DNA of 5,775 bases from CALCKU01 sp964534845 (GTDB lineage: Bacteria > Pseudomonadota > Alphaproteobacteria > Caulobacterales > Maricaulaceae). Shown one piece after another: positions 1 through 3,832 of this stretch (the first letter of the stretch is position 1; each line of letters starts with the position of its first letter). The stretch covers positions 1-5,775 of the forward strand of contig CAZHPV010000100.1 in assembly GCA_964534845.1 (NCBI GenBank), written 5' to 3'. The notes below the pieces were generated by a model. The model did not search any database. It saw nothing but the letters and a program-made list of their open reading frames with translations, and was not told the origin of the DNA. Both the position numbers and the translations under genes were made by a program.

Positions 1-68
1 GATCCGTGCTCACGCTCGGGGTCTTGGTTAGGCTAAAGGACGGGTTCGGGGTCTCGAGAGAGACAGAG
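1..68 (-). repeat. 68-bp direct repeat, copy 1 (start of module 7)
   Basis: It is identical over 68 bases to positions 346-413 and in the same reading frame. On the minus strand it encodes the module junction SLETPNPSFSLTKTPSVSTD. The identity begins at the first base of the window, so the true repeat may be longer to the left. Complete identity at third codon positions points to recent duplication or gene conversion rather than protein-level selection alone. Confidence 0.95.
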
Positions 69-2872
69 GCCGGGGCTGTAATCGGGGCCAGCGTGCCCTG
101 GGCCGGGTCTGCGCTCGCTGTGGCAAGATTGGTAATATCCACACCCGCATCAATATCGGCCTGTGTAATTGTATAGCTCGCTTCAAAGTCCTGGCTGGCA
201 AGCGGGGCCAGGCTAACAGGGCCAGGCGTGATCGCCGAGAGGCTCCCTGTACCCTCATGAACGTCAGAGACACTGACATTATTCAAGGTCACATCACCCG
301 TATTGACCACAGTATATGTATAAATCACCACATCACCCAAGGCGAGATCCGTGCTCACGCTCGGGGTCTTGGTTAGGCTAAAGGACGGGTTCGGGGTCTC
401 GAGAGAGACAGAGACATCAGAGCCCGGTGAGCTGACCGTATTGGCCGCCGGGTCCTGCCCGCTCGCCGTAGCCGTATTCTCAATATCCACACCCGCATCA
501 ATATCAGCCTGCGTAACCGCATAGCTCGCCTCAAAGGTCGCACTCTGGCCCGGGTCAAGATCAATACTGGTATTGCTCGTGCCTTGCACAACAATGCTCG
601 AGAGCACGCCAGAGCCGGAATGGGTATCAGAGACAGAGGCATTGGTCAGGGTGACATTCCCGTCATTGCTCACCTCATATAAATAGGTAATCACATCGCC
701 AACAGAGACCGGACCCGGGGTCGAGGCCGTCTTGTTAATCTCAAGCACAGGATTAGGCGCGTCAACCGTAACGCTTGCATTGTCTGTCGGCGGGGTATAG
801 GTCCCCCCCGCCGGACTCGCATTTGCTGTTGCCGTATTGGTAATAGGCACGCCCGCATCAATATCAGCCTGGGTAACCGTATATGTCGCTTCAAAAGTGG
901 CTGTTGCATTGGGGGCAAGGTCTATTGAGGTATTGCTCGTGCCTTGAACAACAATGTTTGACAAAGTACCGCTTCCTGAATGGGTATCGGCAATCGTCAC
1001 ATTTGACAGCAAGACATCCCCGTCATTCTCGACAACATATGTATAAGTAATATCATCATCAAGTGAGGCAGGTCCGGTCGGCGAGGCTGTTTTGACCAGA
1101 GTGGCCGACGGATTGGGGCTGATAAGAGTAATGGTTTGAGTGGCTTGTAAAGGCGCTAGCGTTCCAGAGGCAGGGGTCACGTTGAGTGTTGCCGTATTAA
1201 TGATAGGCGCATCAGCAGCGAAATCGGCGGTCGTAATAATATAGTCAGCTGTGAATGTCGCGGTATCGTCCGGAGCGAGAGAGGCGATCGTTGACGGGGT
1301 AATATTTAAAGGCCCAGACCCGCCATGGGCGTCCGAAATCGAAAGATTTGTGAGCGTCACATCCCCTATATTTTCTACACTATATGTATAGGTAACGGTA
1401 TCACCTTCGGTGAGGCCGGAATCAGGCGTGGCCAGTTTTGAAAAATTTGCCTCAGGCGTGACTTCCCCCAATGAAACGGACGCACTTGCTGGCGGGACGG
1501 TAAGGGTCCCCCGGCGCGGGGTCACATTGGCTGTTGCCGTATTGGTAATATCCGCACCTGCATCAAAATCAGCCTGTGTAATCGTGTAGGTCGCTATAAA
1601 GGTCGCGCTATCGCCCGGGGCAATGTCGATAGATGTATCGCTCGTGCCTTGTACAAAAATGTTTGACAAAGTCCCCGAGCCCGAATGGACGTCTGTAACA
1701 TCCACTTCAAGGGTAATATTTCCGGTATTTGTCGCAACATATGTATATTCAACATCATCCCCAACCACGAGGTCAGATGTTGGCGAAGCCGCTTTTGTGA
1801 ATGTCATAGAATTATTGGCGGGGGGGCCCGGTATTGTGAGCGTCCCGGAAACGTCCCCCAAAGCGCCTTCTGTGGGATTTGCGGTGACCTCTGCCTGGTT
1901 TACAAAGATATCATCATCATCAATATTGTCTTGGGTAACGATATGTTGGCCGGTACATGTCATGACATTATTCGTAAAAGCCGTAAGCGACGTTTGCGGG
2001 CACGAAACTGCACCGGTGATGAAGCTGTCCGTCACGACAATATTGTTAAGCGTCACTGTACCAATATTAGTCACCTCGAATGAATAATTTATCACATCGC
2101 CAACGGCGCTATAACTGGGTACATCGGCGGTTTTATCAATTAAAATACCGGGCGCCACTTCCGGTGTGCCGGTGGCATCATTACCATCAGTAAAAAACCA
2201 GAAATTATCGCCATTATCACAAGAACCGCATAGTCCGGGGCCATCATCATCTGTTATAAACGGTGTTGTACCGCCCATAGATAATATATCCGCTCGCACA
2301 TTCGCGGGCAGATCGATCCAGGCCGTACTCGTTTCCGTTGTGCCTTGGTTTCGAAAACAATCTTCAAATCCTACAGAGGTTGTCCCTGTTAGATTGGTCC
2401 GCTCTACCGAATTCGCCGGCAGGCCCGAAAAGCTCGAAACCGTTAAGCCATTTATTTCTAAACTGATATCATCAAAATCAAAATTGCCCGGACAGGTATC
2501 GCCGTCGCGCGCAGTAATGCGTACGTAACCTTCAGCAATCGCCCCGCCAAAATAGTCGGTACAGGAGACAATGCCACAATTAAGGCTTTGAGTAGGCCCT
2601 AATTGAAAAGTCGGAATACCCTGAAAAGCCGCGGGGGCGCCGCTCCCCTGAAAACCCTCAAATTGGGTCGACGGGTTAACAAATTGATAATATATATTTC
2701 CGTTGGTACCGATAAGCACAAACATTGTCCCGCCCACAGGGGGATAGGTATTGGGAATGGCCCCATTACCATTAGGCACAGTTTCGGTATAAGGCGTCGC
2801 AATAGCCGTTATTGGCAATGAAAGCGCCAATATTGACAGTGTGAAGGTCAGCAGCGCACGCACTAAAGGCAT
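1..2872 (-). CDS. Secreted DUF11-repeat surface protein, partial (C-terminus beyond window)
   Basis: The open frame covers 957 codons without a stop and leaves the window at position 1, so the C-terminus is unseen. Residues 1-25 form a Sec signal peptide: MPLVRALL, a hydrophobic core, then probable cleavage after A-I-A (residue 25). Residues 26-239 are a non-repetitive domain with seven cysteines and acidic or glycine-rich turns (TDDDGPG, DNGD, TDGND). From about residue 240 there are six complete modules of 109-123 residues, each built like K-T-A-S ... GD.ITYTY.V.N.GDVTL.N ... L.P..SATF.A.YT.TQADIDAG..I.NTATA. This is the DUF11/TIGR01451 (DUF7507-like) pattern, an Ig-like beta-sandwich typical of exported bacterial surface or adhesin-like proteins. 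A seventh module begins at about residue 939. The start at 2872 is chosen for the signal peptide and a GGAGG 12 bases upstream; in-frame ATGs at 2941 and 2965 have weaker ribosome binding sites. The function is inferred as surface adhesion or structure; the binding partner is unknown. Confidence 0.9.
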   Translation of the reverse strand, partial: MPLVRALLTFTLSILALSLPITAIATPYTETVPNGNGAIPNTYPPVGGTMFVLIGTNGNIYYQFVNPSTQFEGFQGSGAPAAFQGIPTFQLGPTQSLNCGIVSCTDYFGGAIAEGYVRITARDGDTCPGNFDFDDISLEINGLTVSSFSGLPANSVERTNLTGTTSVGFEDCFRNQGTTETSTAWIDLPANVRADILSMGGTTPFITDDDGPGLCGSCDNGDNFWFFTDGNDATGTPEVAPGILIDKTADVPSYSAVGDVINYSFEVTNIGTVTLNNIVVTDSFITGAVSCPQTSLTAFTNNVMTCTGQHIVTQDNIDDDDIFVNQAEVTANPTEGALGDVSGTLTIPGPPANNSMTFTKAASPTSDLVVGDDVEYTYVATNTGNITLEVDVTDVHSGSGTLSNIFVQGTSDTSIDIAPGDSATFIATYTITQADFDAGADITNTATANVTPRRGTLTVPPASASVSLGEVTPEANFSKLATPDSGLTEGDTVTYTYSVENIGDVTLTNLSISDAHGGSGPLNITPSTIASLAPDDTATFTADYIITTADFAADAPIINTATLNVTPASGTLAPLQATQTITLISPNPSATLVKTASPTGPASLDDDITYTYVVENDGDVLLSNVTIADTHSGSGTLSNIVVQGTSNTSIDLAPNATATFEATYTVTQADIDAGVPITNTATANASPAGGTYTPPTDNASVTVDAPNPVLEINKTASTPGPVSVGDVITYLYEVSNDGNVTLTNASVSDTHSGSGVLSSIVVQGTSNTSIDLDPGQSATFEASYAVTQADIDAGVDIENTATASGQDPAANTVSSPGSDVSVSLETPNPSFSLTKTPSVSTDLALGDVVIYTYTVVNTGDVTLNNVSVSDVHEGTGSLSAITPGPVSLAPLASQDFEASYTITQADIDAGVDITNLATASADPAQGTLAPITAPASVSLETPNPSFSLTKTPSVSTD
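346..413 (-). repeat. 68-bp direct repeat, copy 2 (start of module 6)
   Basis: This is the second copy of the repeat at 1-68, offset by exactly 345 bp, or 115 codons, which is one module length. Identity ends at 413/414 (copy 1 has G where this copy has A). The offset is a multiple of three, so unequal recombination between the copies would add or remove one whole module and keep the frame. Confidence 0.95.
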
Positions 2873-2884
2873 AAGCCGCGCAAA

Positions 2885-2889
2885 CCTCC
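2885..2889 (-). promoter_or_regulatory. Ribosome binding site of the DUF11-repeat gene
   Basis: GGAGG on the minus strand ends 12 bases before the ATG at 2872. The spacing is a little long, but the match is strong. It favours the 2872 start over the in-frame ATGs at 2941 and 2965, neither of which has a clear purine-rich site at a proper distance. The longer form would place a hydrophobic stretch and an arginine-rich segment (GRRFAR) before the signal peptide. Confidence 0.55.
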
Positions 2890-2986
2890 GGCCTGCACAA
2901 CGCCATAAGTTCCAAAAAATAACCAAACATGCGGTAATCATCTGTATAGGTCCGTGTATATCCATAATCACGAAGCTATAATTTTT

Positions 2987-3014
2987 GGGTGAAAACTGAT
3001 TTAAATGGGTGAAA
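2987..3014. promoter_or_regulatory. Paired GGGTGAAA direct repeats, possible regulator site
   Basis: GGGTGAAA occurs at 2987-2994 and again at 3007-3014, exactly 20 bp apart, which puts the copies on one face of the helix two turns apart. Each is flanked by A/T runs. They lie 115-142 bp upstream of the DUF11-repeat start, close to where its promoter is expected: a TTATAG hexamer follows on the minus strand at about 2984-2979. No bound factor is recognised. This is inferred from spacing alone. Confidence 0.35.
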
Positions 3015-3022
3015 GTTTTTGG

Positions 3023-3037
3023 TTAAAAACACCTTAA
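3023..3037. promoter_or_regulatory. CtrA-like box (TTAA-N7-TTAA)
   Basis: TTAA at 3023-3026 and TTAA at 3034-3037 are separated by exactly seven bases, matching the core of the alphaproteobacterial CtrA consensus TTAA-N7-TTAA. The site is about 150 bp upstream of the DUF11-repeat start. In sequence this rich in A+T such a match can arise by chance, and the trailing C of the fuller consensus is absent, so this is only a candidate. Confidence 0.3.
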
Positions 3038-3052
3038 AGGAAAAGGTTAACC

Positions 3053-3078
3053 GTTCATCTACAGTTCATGTTATGAAC
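3053..3078. promoter_or_regulatory. GTTCAT half-site cluster
   Basis: GTTCAT occurs at 3053-3058 and 3064-3069 as direct repeats with an 11-bp period. The second copy faces an inverted ATGAAC at 3073-3078 with a three-base gap. An 11-bp direct-repeat period is typical of sites for OmpR/PhoB-type response regulators, and the TCAT ends recall the Pho box. The match to the Pho consensus is partial, so the regulator is left unnamed. Confidence 0.3.
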
Positions 3079-3127
3079 AAAAAGCATGACCTCACTTAAG
3101 TTATTGATTATATTATGTTTTACCTCT

Positions 3128-3153
3128 ATTTTATGGTTAAAACACCATAAAAT
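3128..3153. promoter_or_regulatory. Perfect 10-bp-arm inverted repeat, candidate operator
   Basis: ATTTTATGGT at 3128-3137 is mirrored exactly by ACCATAAAAT at 3144-3153 around the six-base centre TAAAAC. The symmetry ends sharply at both sides. No T-run follows on either strand, so a rho-independent terminator is unlikely. A dimeric regulator site is a better reading. It lies about 190 bp upstream of the HxlR-type gene and 255 bp upstream of the DUF11-repeat gene. Confidence 0.45.
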
Positions 3154-3184
3154 TTCATAGAAAAAATAGTTAATCTGGCCTAAT

Positions 3185-3204
3185 AGTTACTTTTAGTAAG
3201 TTAC
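3185..3204. promoter_or_regulatory. TTACT/AGTAA dyad with AGTTAC repeats, candidate HxlR-family operator
   Basis: TTACT (3187-3191) and AGTAA (3195-3199) form an inverted repeat around TTT, embedded between AGTTAC at 3185-3190 and AGTTAC at 3199-3204. A third AGTTAC occurs at 3285-3290. TTACT/AGTAA-type half-sites recall operators described for HxlR-family proteins such as Bacillus YodB; this is from memory and not aligned here. The position 140-160 bp upstream of the HxlR-type gene fits a regulator site. Confidence 0.4.
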
Positions 3205-3281
3205 GCGCATTTCACCTGTATTTCGTCTGCAAAAAAAACCCTTGGCACCAATAAGAACAAAGTGGAGCATGCTGGAAACTA

Positions 3282-3311
3282 TTTAGTTACTATTGCCATT
3301 TATGAGATAAT
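3282..3311 (+). promoter_or_regulatory. Possible promoter of the HxlR-family gene
   Basis: GATAAT at 3306-3311 is a good -10 hexamer. A weak -35-like TTTAGT lies at 3282-3287, 18 bases upstream. The -10 overlaps the inverted repeat at 3309-3324, which would allow autorepression. The leader to the GTG start would be about 27 bases. The -35 match is poor, so confidence is limited. Confidence 0.35.
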
Positions 3312-3324
3312 CACGGGTGTGATT
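3309..3324. promoter_or_regulatory. AATCAC-GGGT-GTGATT inverted repeat, candidate autoregulatory operator
   Basis: There are two perfect six-base arms, 3309-3314 and 3319-3324, around the centre GGGT. The element overlaps the putative -10 hexamer and ends four bases before the ribosome binding site of the HxlR-type gene. A bound dimer there would block transcription. As RNA it could form only a short hairpin with no U-run, so an operator is preferred. Confidence 0.4.
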
Positions 3325-3328
3325 TTTA

Positions 3329-3334
3329 AGAGGA
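3329..3334 (+). promoter_or_regulatory. Ribosome binding site of the HxlR-family gene
   Basis: AGAGGA (in context AAGAGGAC) ends ten bases before the GTG at 3345. An in-frame TAA at 3327-3329 rules out any start further upstream, and the first in-frame ATG comes only at codon 62, inside the DNA-binding helix. Together these fix the GTG start. Confidence 0.75.
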
Positions 3335-3344
3335 CAAAACGGTC

Positions 3345-3746
3345 GTGACCAAGAAAAAAGTACCCAATATAGCCCCGTCTATTTTTTATAAAACTGAGCA
3401 ATGTCCTATTCGTTCCGTTATCTCTCGTATATCGGGCAAATGGCCATTGCTTATCATCGCCCATTTAAGCTTCGGCAAACACCGTTTTTCTGAATTACTC
3501 GGGGGCATTCCGGATATTTCACAACGTATGCTCACGCAAACCTTACGAGTATTGGAACGAGACGGTTTCGTCAGGCGTATCCCAACGGCGTCGATACCCC
3601 CGCGCGTGGATTATGAATTAACAGATAGAGGGTTTGACTTTGTGCCCCTTATTCAGCCCCTTATGCAATGGGCACTAGAGACACGAAAAGATATTGAGCA
3701 AAGTCAGGCAGATTACGACACAGAGGATGCAAGCTCGGCGGCCTAA
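3345..3746 (+). CDS. HxlR-family winged-helix transcriptional regulator
   Basis: This is a complete gene of 133 codons from GTG to TAA. The protein follows the HxlR pattern in order: E-Q-C-P (Cys20-Pro21), SGKWPLLIIAHL (residues 30-41), HRFSELL (46-52), the recognition-helix region IPDISQRMLTQTLRVLERDG (55-74), and the wing ending in PPRVDYELTDRG (85-96), followed by the W-A helix (109-110). HxlR proteins are dimeric MarR-like DNA-binding proteins that usually control a neighbouring gene or themselves. In several relatives the conserved N-terminal cysteine senses electrophiles or oxidants; here Cys20 is the only cysteine. The last ~15 residues are acidic and probably disordered. The gene is divergent from the DUF11-repeat gene and convergent with the malic enzyme. 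No oxidoreductase gene, a common partner, is adjacent, so the target is unknown. The inverted repeats upstream suggest autoregulation. Confidence 0.93.
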   Translation: MTKKKVPNIAPSIFYKTEQCPIRSVISRISGKWPLLIIAHLSFGKHRFSELLGGIPDISQRMLTQTLRVLERDGFVRRIPTASIPPRVDYELTDRGFDFVPLIQPLMQWALETRKDIEQSQADYDTEDASSAA

Positions 3747-3832
3747 GCACCGAGCGCCACATTATTGGCGTAAACATCGCTTTGGACGGCACTCAGTGTA
3801 ATGTACCCTGCCTTGCCTGGCTAAATTATCGC

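Larger units (their letters stand above)
1..2155 (-). repeat. Tandem array of DUF11-type modules within the surface protein
   Basis: Approximate module limits, placed at the 'P-N-P' or equivalent linker before each K-T/S-K motif, are 2155-1829, 1828-1460, 1459-1121, 1120-764, 763-404, 403-59 and an incomplete one from 58 to the window edge. The first module is the most divergent and carries two cysteines (VSCPQ, MTCTG). The others share YTYVVEN-, SDTHSGSG- and TQADIDAG-type strands. Modules 2, 4 and 5 carry QGTS(N/D)TSID in the middle, while modules 3 and 6 carry a shorter ITPS/ITPG...SLAP form. Amino-acid and DNA similarity is highest among the modules closest to position 1. Confidence 0.88.
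2873..3344. other. 472-bp A+T-rich divergent intergenic control region
   Basis: This gap lies between the divergent starts of the DUF11-repeat gene (2872, minus) and the HxlR-family gene (3345, plus). It is clearly richer in A+T than the flanking genes. It holds several short direct and inverted repeats, described separately, and no convincing long coding frame. The only notable small frame is a 24-codon hydrophobic one at 3086-3160 without a good ribosome binding site. Its length and the number of symmetric elements suggest control of both genes. Confidence 0.7.

Noticed and set aside
28..918. Three arginine-rich minus-strand frames (28-279, 373-642, 691-918)
   Set aside because: They look alike only because they are out-of-frame readings of the repeated DUF11 modules; the in-frame reading gives a coherent secreted protein.
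1623..2528. Plus-strand frames of 120-154 codons opposite the DUF11-repeat gene
   Set aside because: They are antisense shadows of the coding frame, with no ribosome binding sites or recognisable domains.
2873..2941. Longer form of the DUF11-repeat protein from ATG 2941
   Set aside because: It would bury the signal peptide behind an arginine-rich segment and lacks a good ribosome binding site, whereas 2872 has GGAGG.
3231..3250. Minus-strand terminator made of TTGG-TG-CCAA followed by T8
   Set aside because: The T-run is real, but the stem is only three to four base pairs with an impossibly tight loop, and it lies upstream of the minus-strand gene rather than after one.
3243..3258. Sigma-54 promoter suggested by TGGCAC at 3243-3248
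   Set aside because: The required GC of the -12 element is absent at the proper distance: AA is found at 3256-3257.
3754..3771. Terminator hairpin CGCCA-CATTAT-TGGCG between the convergent genes
   Set aside because: A five-pair stem without a T-run on either strand is too weak to call, although some termination signal is expected in this 86-bp gap.
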